This document shows, piece after piece, positions 23,209 to 31,568 of a DNA stretch of 37,580 bases (position 1 is the first letter of the stretch; every line of letters starts with the position of its first letter). The stretch lies in NCBI GenBank assembly GCA_900548735.1, contig URMC01000004.1:1-37580 (forward strand). Direction: 5' to 3'. The stretch is from an uncultured Eubacteriales bacterium (GTDB lineage Bacteria; Bacillota; Clostridia; Oscillospirales; CAG-272). The notes under the pieces were generated by a model, which saw only the letters and a list, made by a program, of their open reading frames with translations, had not been told where the DNA came from and did not search any database. Position numbers and translations under genes: made by a program.

Positions 23209-24213
23209 ATGCAAATGACGACCGAGGTGCGGAAAAAGATCACCGGGTGCCTGACGGAATATCTGACGGCAAACCCCGGCACCGGGCGGGAGGCGCTGAC
23301 CGAAGGGGTGCTTGCGGCATTGGCGCTCAGTGCAAGAACTCTGCGTGACACTTCGCCTTCCGGCAAGGCGAACATTTACCGCTCCTACATCGGCACCGTA
23401 TTGACGGAGCTGACGGTAGAGGGCAAGGTAAAACGCGTGGGTAAGGGGTATTTCCTTGCCGGAGAGGGGCTGGTGATTGTGCGCGCGGCGGAGTGCCGGG
23501 CGCCGATCCTGTTATTGCTTTCCGCGCGCCCGATGCGGAAAAACGAGATTTTTGAAGCGCTTGTCAAACATTTCGGCACCGATAAAACCAAAACCGAGAC
23601 CGATGACGGAATTCTGCGTTCCTCTGCCGGAAGTGCGCTGGCGGATCTGACCCGCACCGGGGTGGTGGAGGCGGAAAACGGCATTTTCCGCCTGCGGGTA
23701 AAGCCCTTGCAGAAAAACGATGGGGCACCGTTGCCGCGGGAAGCGTTTGAAAAGCTGTTTTTTGAACGTTTACATGAGCGTGGCGGCGCATTTTTTGAGG
23801 AGTTTTTGGCGGGGCTTCTGGAAAAGTATTTCCTCATGACCGGGCGCGAGGTGCTCTTGCTGGATGTGACCGGCGGCAGCGAGGACGGCGGCGTGGATAT
23901 TGTAGCGGAAACACGGGACGGGCTGGGATTTTGCGACCGCGTGATGGTGCAGGCGAAATGCCGGGAGTCCGCGCTTGCTACCGAGAAGGAAGTGCGGGAG
24001 TTTTTCGGCGCGATGACGGCGCAGGGCGGCACGCGGGGCATTTTTGCCACGACCTCCGCATTTCATCCCGGCGCGGTACGGTTTTTGAATTCCATCCCCC
24101 ATTGTGTAGGGATCGACCGGGAGAAAATTTTTGAAATTGCGGAAAAGACGGCATACGGGCTGAAAAAAACCAAAAACGGCTACGTGTTGGATCCTACTAT
24201 TTTTGGGGTGTAA
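23209..24213 (+). CDS. Mrr-like restriction endonuclease-fold protein with winged-helix domains
   Basis: 334 residues. The C-terminal part (180-315) is a PD-(D/E)XK Mrr-type nuclease: GGVDI (Asp230), MVQAKC (Gln248, Lys250), EKEVREFFGAMTAQGGTRGIFATTSAF. Two winged-helix units precede it (about 55-85, YIGTVLTELTVEGKVKRVGKGYF in part, and 140-165, SALADLTRTGVVEAENGIFRL in part). Mrr enzymes are type IV restriction systems that cut methylated DNA and need no methylase, and no methylase is nearby. Several ATGs cluster at 23185-23215; ATG 23209 is chosen for GGGAGGG six bases upstream. It has its own promoter. A repair or DNA-processing role is possible instead. Confidence 0.78.
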   Translation: MQMTTEVRKKITGCLTEYLTANPGTGREALTEGVLAALALSARTLRDTSPSGKANIYRSYIGTVLTELTVEGKVKRVGKGYFLAGEGLVIVRAAECRAPILLLLSARPMRKNEIFEALVKHFGTDKTKTETDDGILRSSAGSALADLTRTGVVEAENGIFRLRVKPLQKNDGAPLPREAFEKLFFERLHERGGAFFEEFLAGLLEKYFLMTGREVLLLDVTGGSEDGGVDIVAETRDGLGFCDRVMVQAKCRESALATEKEVREFFGAMTAQGGTRGIFATTSAFHPGAVRFLNSIPHCVGIDREKIFEIAEKTAYGLKKTKNGYVLDPTIFGV

Positions 24214-24231
24214 CGGTTGCCGCCTGCGCCC

Positions 24232-24543
24232 CCTGCGGTGCGGCTTACAGGCTGACGCGATACTTTGGGCACACACGCCCAATTTGATTGTAGGGGCGAC
24301 CATTGGTCGCCCGCCCTGACGCAAAATTACTCTTTCCTTTATTTCATCAGATTCCACACCCACTTTTTCTTTGCAGGTGTAGGCGCAAAGAAAAAGCTAT
24401 CAAAAAAGAAACGCCCTTGGGGGATAAACGAAAAGGGGGCTTTTTGAAAAAAGCCCCCTTTAAATCCCCTAAAAACTTTTCGGAAACTGTCACCGGAACG
24501 TCGGGTGTGTGCGCCCAACTGACTCTGAAAGCCGCACCGCAGG
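24232..24543. repeat. Composite palindromic repeat region downstream of the Mrr-like gene
   Basis: Covers most of the gene-free stretch 24214-24587. Its ends are a perfect 15-base inverted repeat CCTGCGGTGCGGCTT (24232-24246) and its complement (24529-24543); similarity continues inward (GGGC...CACACGCCC at 24268-24280 against 24503-24516 inverted). Inside are GGGCGACC-N3-GGTCGCCC (24293-24311), CTTTTTCTTTGC inverted at 24363-24374/24385-24396, and a GGGGGC/GCCCCC hairpin (24432-24461). The left 83 bases recur at 33892-33979. No coding signal; MITE-like. Confidence 0.75.
24432..24461. terminator. Hairpin, possible terminator for the Mrr-like gene
   Basis: AAAGGGGGCTTTTT (24432-24445) pairs with 24448-24461; T-rich on both sides of the GC core. 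It lies 220 bases after the stop inside the repeat region, so it may be part of the repeat and not a dedicated terminator. Confidence 0.5.
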
Positions 24544-24587
24544 TGCCCGCAGGTGCCCGCAGGCGGTCGCCCAAATGGGCGGCGCTC

Positions 24588-25331
24588 TCAAGTCTCCCCG
24601 ATATAAATGAAGATTGTATCGGGGAACTTTTTCTTGGTTTCTTCCGGAAAGTCAAAATCGCTGATGACCCCCGTCACGGCAGAAAAATCAATCAGATCTC
24701 TCGTGCAGGGCTTGCCCACTTTCTCCCGGTCGATCAGCAACCACTGCTCGCGGGAGTGCTCTATCATCACATGAAACAACATCGGCACCCTGCCGGTCAG
24801 CCCCGTTTCGGTGGCGGCGCCGGTGGAGAAAAACAGTTTGTCCGCCAAAAAACTCGTCGCGTTGCTGCACGTCATATCTCCCCACGTGACGCACGGCGCT
24901 TCGTCAATTACCCCGCCAAGGCAGATTGCCCGCACACCGTATGTATAAAGGTCGGCGGCAAGCAGGCAGTTGTTGGTGATCACAGTTAAATCCTTGCGCG
25001 AAAACAGAAACTCCGCCATATATTCCGCCGTGGTGCTGCCGTCAATAAAAATCGTATCCCCGTCTTTCACCAACGCTGCCGCACGGGCGCTGATCTTGCG
25101 CTTGGATTTCCGCATTTTCTGATAGCGGAACACATGCGGGATTCCCTGCGGCACCACCGGCTCCGCACCCCCGTAACTCCGCTTGATCAGATTCTGCTTC
25201 TGCAACTCGTTGAGATCCCGGTTGATCGTGGCGGTACTGTAATGAAAACGCTCCGTCAACGTCTCTACCGAGACATACCCCTGCTTGCGGATCAACGCCA
25301 AAATCTCCTCCTGCCGCTCTTTGCGATACAT
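24588..25331 (-). CDS. DeoR-family transcriptional regulator
   Basis: 247 residues. N-terminal DeoR helix-turn-helix (1-57): RQEEILALIRKQGYVSVETL and YSTATINRDLNELQ. C-terminal sugar-phosphate sensor domain (about 75-235) with the DGSTTAEYMAEFL loop, VITNNCLLA, and CLGGVID. DeoR proteins usually repress sugar or nucleoside catabolism genes and are released by a phosphorylated intermediate. Here the divergent neighbour, 156 bases away, is a MATE exporter and no sugar genes are adjacent. Two palindromes in the shared gap are possible operators. Confidence 0.92.
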   Translation of the reverse strand: MYRKERQEEILALIRKQGYVSVETLTERFHYSTATINRDLNELQKQNLIKRSYGGAEPVVPQGIPHVFRYQKMRKSKRKISARAAALVKDGDTIFIDGSTTAEYMAEFLFSRKDLTVITNNCLLAADLYTYGVRAICLGGVIDEAPCVTWGDMTCSNATSFLADKLFFSTGAATETGLTGRVPMLFHVMIEHSREQWLLIDREKVGKPCTRDLIDFSAVTGVISDFDFPEETKKKFPDTIFIYIGET

Positions 25332-25349
25332 TCGGTTCCCCCCTCATCC

Positions 25350-25400
25350 AAAATGAGAAATTTTGAGAAGTTTTCATTTTTGCAAACCCGTCTTGCAAAA
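25350..25400. promoter_or_regulatory. Two palindromes in the DeoR-MATE intergenic region (candidate operators)
   Basis: Site 1: AAAATGAGAA (25350-25359) and TTTTCATTTT (25371-25380), 9 of 10 inverted, 11-base gap. Site 2: TTTTGCAA (25378-25385) and TTGCAAAA (25393-25400), perfect, 7-base gap. Site 2 overlaps the -35 of the MATE promoter, an expected position for a repressor. Confidence 0.5.
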
Positions 25401-25421
25401 TTCTGAAAAATGCCGTATGCT
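25393..25421 (+). promoter_or_regulatory. Probable promoter of the MATE gene
   Basis: TTGCAA (25393-25398), 17 bases, TATGCT (25416-25421). Confidence 0.55.
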
Positions 25422-25487
25422 GAAAACAGCAAAAAACTCTGTAAAAACATTATACCGTCATGCCACGCACCTGTCAAGGAGGTTTGT

Positions 25488-26858
25488 ATGAAACAAGCCA
25501 CAAAAGACCTCACAAGCGGCAATATCACCCGCAATCTTCTGCTGTTTTCTTTCCCGTTAGTGCTCTCCTCACTGCTTTCTCAGGCGTTCGGCTTGGTGGA
25601 TATGCTGGTGGCGGGGCGTTTTCTCGGTGAGGCGGGCTTGGCGGCAACGGGCGCTCTTTCCTCGTTCCATTCTCTTTTTAACTCCATCTTCTTCGGTTTT
25701 CTGACCGGCACCAGCGTGTGCTCCGCGCAACTGTTCGGCGCCGGGGAGCATCGGGAGTTGCGGGGGATGGTCCGCAATATCGCGCTTTTCGTGGCGGGGG
25801 TATCTCTGCTTCTTTGCGGTGTGGCGTTCCTGCTCCGCGTGCCGCTGTTCCGCTATCTGAAAGTCGATCCGCTGATTTATGACGACGCCATGCGCTATTT
25901 TCTCATCGTGCTGGGCGGCAAAACGGCAATGTTTTTAAGTCATTTCTTCCTCTGCACGCTCCACGCGCTCGGCAATACGGTGCTCCCGTTCTGGATGTCG
26001 CTGTTTTCCTCGCTGATAAATCTTAGCGGAAACATTTTCACCGTCAAAGTGCTGCACTGGGGCGTGGCGGGGCTTGCCGTTGCTACGGTGGTTTCCAATC
26101 TTATTGCGCTGGCGGTATACTTTGCGGTCATCCAGAAATGCCTCTCGTCAATGCCGGGCGGAAAAGAAAAACTCCCCTGGCGCATCAACCTTGCGGAAAT
26201 CGGCAAGGTTATGCGGTACGGCATGCCGACCGCCTTCCAGCAGAAGGTGATGTACCTGTGCACCTTCGGACTTGCCCCCTTGGTCAACGGGCTTGGCGTT
26301 TCCGCCACGGCGGGCTACTCCGTGGTGCAGAAGGTGTACGGGATCTGCTCGTCGTTCTATTACAGCAGTGCCCGCACGGTCAGCAACTTTGTGGCGCAAT
26401 GCGTGGGGGCAGGGAAGCTCGGAAAAATCCGGAAAGGACTGTTTGCCGGCTTTTTGCAGGGGATGATTTACCTGATGATCCCGTTTATCCCGTTTTTCTT
26501 CATCCCCACCGGGGTCTGCGGTATGTTTTTCACCAAAGGCTACTCCGGTGAGGCGCTGGACACCGCCGTACGGTTTTGCCACGTCTATTTACCGTTTATC
26601 GTTTTCGGATTTCTCACCAACCTGTTCCACGCGTTTTACCGCGGCTTCGGCGCGATGAAGATGCTGGTAATTTCCACGACGGTCGGCGCCGTGGTGCGGC
26701 TGGTCTGCTCTTACCTGCTGGTGCCGGATATGAGAATGGACGGGATCTATCTCGGGTGGATGATTGCCTGGGTCGCGGAAGCGGTTTTTGCGGTAACAAT
26801 CTATTTTCTCCGCTACCGGAACGAAAAAATGTTGCGTTTCCGGTGCCGCGCGTTGTGA
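25488..26858 (+). CDS. MATE-family efflux transporter
   Basis: 456 residues with about 12 membrane helices and the two-fold MATE repeat: N-terminal LLLFSFPLVLSSLLSQAFGL and LVDMLVAGRFLGEAGLAATG, and in the second half EIGKVMRYGMPTAFQQKVMY and SATAGYSVVQKV. It couples export of drugs or metabolites to Na+ or H+ gradients. AAGGAGG lies six bases before ATG 25488; earlier in-frame ATG 25410 overlaps the promoter. Divergent DeoR regulator suggests induced expression. Ligand unknown. Confidence 0.92.
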   Translation: MKQATKDLTSGNITRNLLLFSFPLVLSSLLSQAFGLVDMLVAGRFLGEAGLAATGALSSFHSLFNSIFFGFLTGTSVCSAQLFGAGEHRELRGMVRNIALFVAGVSLLLCGVAFLLRVPLFRYLKVDPLIYDDAMRYFLIVLGGKTAMFLSHFFLCTLHALGNTVLPFWMSLFSSLINLSGNIFTVKVLHWGVAGLAVATVVSNLIALAVYFAVIQKCLSSMPGGKEKLPWRINLAEIGKVMRYGMPTAFQQKVMYLCTFGLAPLVNGLGVSATAGYSVVQKVYGICSSFYYSSARTVSNFVAQCVGAGKLGKIRKGLFAGFLQGMIYLMIPFIPFFFIPTGVCGMFFTKGYSGEALDTAVRFCHVYLPFIVFGFLTNLFHAFYRGFGAMKMLVISTTVGAVVRLVCSYLLVPDMRMDGIYLGWMIAWVAEAVFAVTIYFLRYRNEKMLRFRCRAL

Positions 26859-26871
26859 TTTTTCGCAGGGC

Positions 26872-26900
26872 TTGACTTTTGCCGTGAGATGTGCTATACT
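26872..26900 (+). promoter_or_regulatory. Extended -10 sigma-A promoter of the 100-residue protein
   Basis: TTGACT (26872-26877), 17 bases, TGC-TATACT (-10 at 26895-26900, with TGn extension). Confidence 0.85.
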
Positions 26901-26932
26901 GAAATGAAATATAATCTGGTGGAGGCGACAGT

Positions 26933-27235
26933 ATGGCAGAACAGAAGAAAAAAGCCGAGGGCGAATACCTGCAATATCAGGGCAAGCCGCTTGTGCGCGA
27001 GGATAATACTATTATTTACGGGGATCTGAATTATGACCCTTATGTGCTGGTGCTGGAGATCATGTCCTACCAGGGTGAAGGGGACGCCAAAACGCCGGAC
27101 GTGGTGTTGATTCAGGTAGTGGACGCGAAGGACCCGAACAAGATCATCAAGCAGGGGCAGAAGAACGGCATTCACGATGCGTTTGCGCTGGGGCTGACCT
27201 GGCTTGACCTGGAGCTGAAAAAAAGCGCCGGCTGA
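26933..27235 (+). CDS. Small protein of unknown function (100 residues)
   Basis: No signal peptide, no membrane helix, and no motif I recognise. The order is a basic N-terminus (AEQKKKAEGEYLQYQGKPLV), then strands (NTIIYGD, YVLVLEIMSY, DVVLIQVVD) and a final helix (NGIHDAFALGLTWLDLEL), an alpha/beta single domain. GGAGG lies eight bases before ATG, with a strong extended -10 promoter and strong terminator, so it is a real single-gene unit. Confidence 0.8.
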   Translation: MAEQKKKAEGEYLQYQGKPLVREDNTIIYGDLNYDPYVLVLEIMSYQGEGDAKTPDVVLIQVVDAKDPNKIIKQGQKNGIHDAFALGLTWLDLELKKSAG

Positions 27236-27243
27236 GGGGCATA

Positions 27244-27273
27244 AAAAAGAGGGCTTGTAAAAGCCCTCTTTTT
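27244..27273. terminator. Bidirectional terminator
   Basis: A perfect 13-bp stem (27244-27256 with 27261-27273), GTAA loop, A5 and T5 ends, between convergent stop codons. Confidence 0.9.
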
Positions 27274-27278
27274 ATATT

Positions 27279-28364
27279 TTAAAATTCTCGCGGTACGATT
27301 CGGTCGTCAATCTTCACCGGCATGCCCGCCGCGTCGGAACGGAATGCCGCTTCCATCACCTTCATGGAGCGCATCAGCTGCTCGTGCGTGACGTACTGTG
27401 TGGCTTTGCCGTCTATCGCGGCGGCAAAATTGCGGTAAAAATCGTGTACGTCCAGCTCCGGGCGGGGGATCCACTCCTCCTTGGTGGTTTTTTCGTCTCT
27501 CGGCGCCATGGTTTTGGTAAACCCGGCGGAGGTGACCACCGGCGCTACGTCCTTGTCTTCCCAGGAGCGGCAAAGCACCAGGCGGCACGCGTCTTTCCAG
27601 TCATTCACACAGCCGGTGCCGTTCACGCCCGTGATATAGAAGCGGGGGAGCGAGATGAAGTTGGTGGTGCCCACCTCGATGCGCGCGGTGAGGTCGCCCT
27701 CAAAATACAGATCCAGTTTGAAACCGTCATCTACTTCTTTGTTGGTGATATGGTCGCACCGGCAGTAGACCTTTTCAATCTTCCGGTCGTCCACAATGCC
27801 CAGCATCTGGTCAATCAGGTGCACGCCCCAGTCGTAAATCATACCGCCGCCGTGCTCTTTTTTGCCCCGCCAGTCGCCGGGGATACCGCGGGAGCCCTGA
27901 TAGCGGGATTCCACGGAGGTTACCTGCCCCAACTTACCGGAGTGATACGCCTCACGGGTCATGCGGTAGTCGCAATCCCAGCGGCGGTTCTGATGCGCGG
28001 TAAACAGCTTACCGCACTCGTTTGCCACGGCGCAGATCTCGGCAAGATCGGCGGAAGAAAGCGTGACCGGCTTTTCGGAAATCACGTGCTTGCCCGCGCG
28101 GAGTGCCGCAATGGCAAGCGGCTTGTGGAACTCATTCGGCGTGGCGATGGTGATAAAATCCACCGTGGGGTCTGCAAGCACCGCTTCAAAGGTGGGGTAC
28201 GCGTGGATGCCGTTTTCCTCGGCAAGCGCGCGGCGCTCCTCTTTGATATCATAAATCCCGGCAAGGTTTACCGCCCCTGCCTCCAGAATGTGGCGCGTGT
28301 GCCAGCCGCCCATGCCGCCGTAACCTACCACCACACAGGTTTTCTTACCGTTTGTATTGCTCAT
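27279..28364 (-). CDS. Gfo/Idh/MocA-family oxidoreductase (second, unrelated copy)
   Basis: 361 residues. Rossmann motif GYGGMGGWHTRH near residue 14, YDIKEE after strand 2, catalytic SEKPVTL at about 96-102, and YDWGVHLIDQ at about 176-185, the His-Asp active-site block. The long C-terminal part with WIPRPELDVHDFYRNFAAAIDG is typical of glycosyl-modifying or inositol-type dehydrogenases. It differs widely from the copy at 22079, so this is not a local duplication. AAGGAGG lies seven bases before ATG. Own promoter; monocistronic. Substrate unknown. Confidence 0.9.
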   Translation of the reverse strand: MSNTNGKKTCVVVGYGGMGGWHTRHILEAGAVNLAGIYDIKEERRALAEENGIHAYPTFEAVLADPTVDFITIATPNEFHKPLAIAALRAGKHVISEKPVTLSSADLAEICAVANECGKLFTAHQNRRWDCDYRMTREAYHSGKLGQVTSVESRYQGSRGIPGDWRGKKEHGGGMIYDWGVHLIDQMLGIVDDRKIEKVYCRCDHITNKEVDDGFKLDLYFEGDLTARIEVGTTNFISLPRFYITGVNGTGCVNDWKDACRLVLCRSWEDKDVAPVVTSAGFTKTMAPRDEKTTKEEWIPRPELDVHDFYRNFAAAIDGKATQYVTHEQLMRSMKVMEAAFRSDAAGMPVKIDDRIVPREF

Positions 28365-28393
28365 AAAAAGACCTCCTTTCCGGAATTGATTTC

Positions 28394-28422
28394 ATTATAA
28401 GATAAAATGTGCTGTTTTGCAA
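28394..28422 (-). promoter_or_regulatory. Sigma-A promoter of the second Gfo/Idh/MocA gene
   Basis: On the minus strand TTGCAA (28417-28422), 17 bases, perfect TATAAT (28394-28399). Confidence 0.8.
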
Positions 28423-28500
28423 GACATTTCAGGCAGAAAAGCGGACAAATTTTGCTGTTTTTGCCCATCACACCGCGGTAAAAAAATTTTTGCACAGGGC

Positions 28501-28529
28501 TTGCCTGAAAGAGGGAAAAATGATATAAT
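28501..28529 (+). promoter_or_regulatory. Extended -10 promoter of lepA-hemW
   Basis: TTGCCT (28501-28506), 17 bases, TGA-TATAAT with TATAAT at 28524-28529. Confidence 0.8.
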
Positions 28530-28570
28530 AAAATGAATAAAAGGACAATCCCGAAAAGAGAGGTAACACC

Positions 28571-30385
28571 GTGACCGAAAGGCAATCACACATCCGCAAT
28601 TTTTCGATTATCGCCCATATTGACCACGGCAAATCCACGCTTGCCGACAGGCTTCTGGAAGCCACGCAAACCGTCGCCAAGCGCGACATGGAGGAGCAGG
28701 TGCTGGACAATATGGACTTGGAGCGTGAGCGCGGCATCACCATCAAGGCGCGCGCCGTGCGGCTGAACTATCAGGCGCCGGACGGAGAACATTATGTCCT
28801 GAACCTGATTGACACCCCCGGTCACGTGGACTTTAACTATGAGGTCTCCCGCTCGCTCAACGCCTGCGAGGGGGCGCTTTTGGTCGTGGACGCCACGCAG
28901 GGCATCGAGGCGCAGACGCTTGCCAACGCGTACCTTGCGGTGGACGCAGGGCTGGAAATTCTGCCCGTGATCAACAAAATCGACCTTGCCTCCGCCGACA
29001 TTGAGGGCACGCGCAAGGAGATTGAGGACGTGATCGGCATCCCCGCCGAGGGGTGCCCTGCCGTCTCCGCCAAAATGGGGCTGAACATCCCGGATGTGCT
29101 GACCCACGTGGTGAGCGATATTCCGGCACCCGCAGGGGATGAAAACGCCCCCCTCAAGGCGCTGATCTTTGACTCGTATTACGACAGCTATCTCGGCGTG
29201 GTGGTATACGTGCGGGTGATGGACGGAAGCCTGCGCGCCGGGGACACGATGAAACTGATGAGCACCGGCAAGACCTTTGAGGTGGTGGAAGTCGGCTACA
29301 TGGAGCCGTTCGGCTTGCAGAAGGGCGAGGTGCTTCGCGCTGGCGAGGTCGGCTATATCACCGCCTCCATCAAAAGCGTGGGTGACACCCGCGTGGGCGA
29401 TACCGTGACCAAAGCGGATCAGCCCACCGCCACTCCGTGCCCCGGCTTCAAGGCGGTACAGCCGATGGTGTACGCGGGCATTTACCCCGCAGACGGGTCG
29501 AGATACGGCGACTTGCGGGACGCATTGGAGAAATTGCAACTCAATGATGCGGCGCTCTCTTTTGAGCCGGAAACCTCCATCGCGCTCGGTTTTGGCTACC
29601 GTTGCGGCTTTTTGGGGCTGTTGCATATGGAGATTATCGAGGAGCGGCTGGAACGGGAGTTTAACCTTGATCTCATCACCACCGCGCCCAGCGTTATCTA
29701 TGAGATTACCAAGCGCAACGGCGAAACGGTGCGCATTGACAACCCGACCAACTACCCCGACCCTGCCGAGATTGAGACCGCCAAAGAGCCGATCGTGCGT
29801 GCCTCCATCATCACGCCCTCCGAGTTTGTGGGGGGATTGATGGATCTGTGCCAGGACAGGCGCGGCGAGTTTCTGGATATGAAATATCTCGACACCAAGC
29901 GGGTGGAGCTGCATTACCGCCTGCCCCTCAACGAGATTATTTATGACTTTTTTGACGCGCTGAAAAGCCGCTCCCGCGGGTATGCCTCGCTGGACTACGA
30001 GTTGGAGGGGTATTTTGACAGCAAATTGGTCAAACTGGATTTCCTGCTCAACGGCGATCAGGTAGACGCGCTGTCTTTCATCGTGCACGAGGAAAAAGCC
30101 TATGCACGTGCCAGAAAAATTGCGGAAAAACTGAAAGACAACATCCCGCGCCAACTCTTTGAAGTGCCGATTCAGGCGGCGATCGGGGGCAAGATTATCG
30201 CCCGCGAGACCGTGAAAGCCATGCGCAAGGACGTGCTTGCCAAGTGCTATGGCGGCGACATCACGAGAAAGAAAAAACTGCTGGAAAAGCAGAAAGAGGG
30301 CAAAAAGAAGATGCGCCAGCTCGGCTCCGTGCAGATTTCGCCGGAGGCGTTTATGGCGGTGCTCAAGCTGGACGACGAGACCTGA
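28571..30385 (+). CDS. lepA: Elongation factor 4 (LepA)
   Basis: 604 residues, full length, GTG start with GAGAGG nine bases upstream. A translational GTPase that acts on stalled or assembling ribosomes. G motifs: AHIDHGKST (G1), RGITIKA (G2), DTPGHVDF (G3), NKIDL (G4), and SAK (G5). The EF-G-like domains II, III and V follow, then the LepA-specific C-terminal domain with GGDITRKKKLLEKQKEGKKK and the MRQLGSVQIPxEAF-type ending. The order lepA-hemW is conserved in Firmicutes. The stop overlaps the hemW ATG (TGATG). Confidence 0.98.
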   Translation: MTERQSHIRNFSIIAHIDHGKSTLADRLLEATQTVAKRDMEEQVLDNMDLERERGITIKARAVRLNYQAPDGEHYVLNLIDTPGHVDFNYEVSRSLNACEGALLVVDATQGIEAQTLANAYLAVDAGLEILPVINKIDLASADIEGTRKEIEDVIGIPAEGCPAVSAKMGLNIPDVLTHVVSDIPAPAGDENAPLKALIFDSYYDSYLGVVVYVRVMDGSLRAGDTMKLMSTGKTFEVVEVGYMEPFGLQKGEVLRAGEVGYITASIKSVGDTRVGDTVTKADQPTATPCPGFKAVQPMVYAGIYPADGSRYGDLRDALEKLQLNDAALSFEPETSIALGFGYRCGFLGLLHMEIIEERLEREFNLDLITTAPSVIYEITKRNGETVRIDNPTNYPDPAEIETAKEPIVRASIITPSEFVGGLMDLCQDRRGEFLDMKYLDTKRVELHYRLPLNEIIYDFFDALKSRSRGYASLDYELEGYFDSKLVKLDFLLNGDQVDALSFIVHEEKAYARARKIAEKLKDNIPRQLFEVPIQAAIGGKIIARETVKAMRKDVLAKCYGGDITRKKKLLEKQKEGKKKMRQLGSVQISPEAFMAVLKLDDET

Positions 30386-31530
30386 TGGAAACACTTGGGC
30401 TGTACCTGCACATCCCGTTTTGCCTCGGGAAGTGCCGCTATTGCGATTTTTATTCGGGCGCTTACCCGGAAAAAACGCGAAAAGCGTATGTGGAGGAGCT
30501 TTGTCACCATCTTGCCGCCGTTGCCCCCCGCGCGGCGGGGTACACGGTGGATACGGTTTACTTCGGCGGGGGCACGCCCACGATTTTGGACGGGGCGGAT
30601 TTTGCCCGTATTTTGCATACCGTAAGGGGGTATTTTACCATTTTGCCCGGCGCGGAGATCACCGCCGAGGCAAACCCCGCCACAGTGGACGAACCAAAGG
30701 CGACCGAACTGCTTTCGGCTGGCGTAAACCGCCTGAGTATCGGGGCGCAAAGCCTTGACGACGGGGAACTGCGCGCCCTTGGCAGAAGGCATACTAAAAG
30801 CGACTTTTTACATACCGTAAAGGGGGTAATTGCCGCCGGGTTTACCAATCTCAGCGCTGATCTGATGGTTGGTATTCCCGGGCAGTCGCCCGCCTCGTTT
30901 GCCGCCACACTGGGGGAAATGCTCACACTGCACCTCCCGCACCTTTCGGTTTACAGCCTGCGGATCGAGGAGGGAACGCCCTTTTACCGCGAGCGCGCCA
31001 CCCTTTCCTTACCGGGGGAGGACGCGGAAGAAGAAATCTGGCAAACGGCGATAAAAACCCTGACCGGCGCCGGATACCGCCACTATGAAATCAGCAATTT
31101 TGCCCTGCCGGGGTATGAATCAAAACACAATCTGCGCTATTGGCTTCGTTCCCCGTATTTAGGCTTTGGACCCGGCGCGCACTCCTTTTTTGAAAACGTC
31201 CGTTTTGAGACCCCGCGCGATCTCACCGGTTACCTTGCCGCGGCGGACGCGGGGGCGTGGGCATCTCTTTGCCAAAACGCACACCGTGTGGGGGGTAAAG
31301 AGGAGCAGGACGAATATGTGATGCTTCGCATGCGACTGGATACCGGCGTGGAGGAGGCGGACTTTGCCCGCCGGTTCGGCACCGGAATGGAAACGGCATA
31401 CGGCGATTTTTCGCCTTTGATTGCCGCCGGATTTCTCACAAGAAGCAACGGGCGCATTGCCTTCACCGAAAAGGGCTTTCGCGTCAGCAACGCCATCCTT
31501 TCGGACTGGCTGGATTTCGGCGAGGTCTGA
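30385..31530 (+). CDS. hemW: Heme chaperone HemW (radical SAM, formerly HemN-like)
   Basis: 381 residues. Start ATG 30385 overlaps the lepA stop by one base. The radical-SAM cluster is C13-xxx-C17-xx-C20 (CLGKCRYCDF), followed by YFGGGTPTIL, EANPATV, RLSIGAQS and the HemW-specific HYEISNFALPGYESKHN block with LRYWLRSPYLGFGPGAHS. HemW binds heme and passes it to respiratory enzymes; it lacks the HemN oxidase residues. lepA-hemW is often followed by hrcA-grpE-dnaK, but here a phosphodiesterase follows after 38 bases. Confidence 0.94.
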   Translation: METLGLYLHIPFCLGKCRYCDFYSGAYPEKTRKAYVEELCHHLAAVAPRAAGYTVDTVYFGGGTPTILDGADFARILHTVRGYFTILPGAEITAEANPATVDEPKATELLSAGVNRLSIGAQSLDDGELRALGRRHTKSDFLHTVKGVIAAGFTNLSADLMVGIPGQSPASFAATLGEMLTLHLPHLSVYSLRIEEGTPFYRERATLSLPGEDAEEEIWQTAIKTLTGAGYRHYEISNFALPGYESKHNLRYWLRSPYLGFGPGAHSFFENVRFETPRDLTGYLAAADAGAWASLCQNAHRVGGKEEQDEYVMLRMRLDTGVEEADFARRFGTGMETAYGDFSPLIAAGFLTRSNGRIAFTEKGFRVSNAILSDWLDFGEV

Positions 31531-31568
31531 AGCGCTGTCCGCAGCCGGGGAAAAGCAAAGGAGTATCT

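Noticed and set aside
24539..24560. Two tandem copies of a 10-base GCAGGTGCCC unit as a minisatellite or CRISPR remnant
   Set aside because: Only two units, no spacers and no cas genes; part of the palindromic repeat edge.
24214..24587. Insertion sequence remnant
   Set aside because: No transposase reading frame or fragment recognisable in either strand; only short palindromes are present.
28586..30394. 602-residue minus-strand open frame
   Set aside because: It is the antisense shadow of lepA, which has full motifs; long antisense frames are expected at this GC content.
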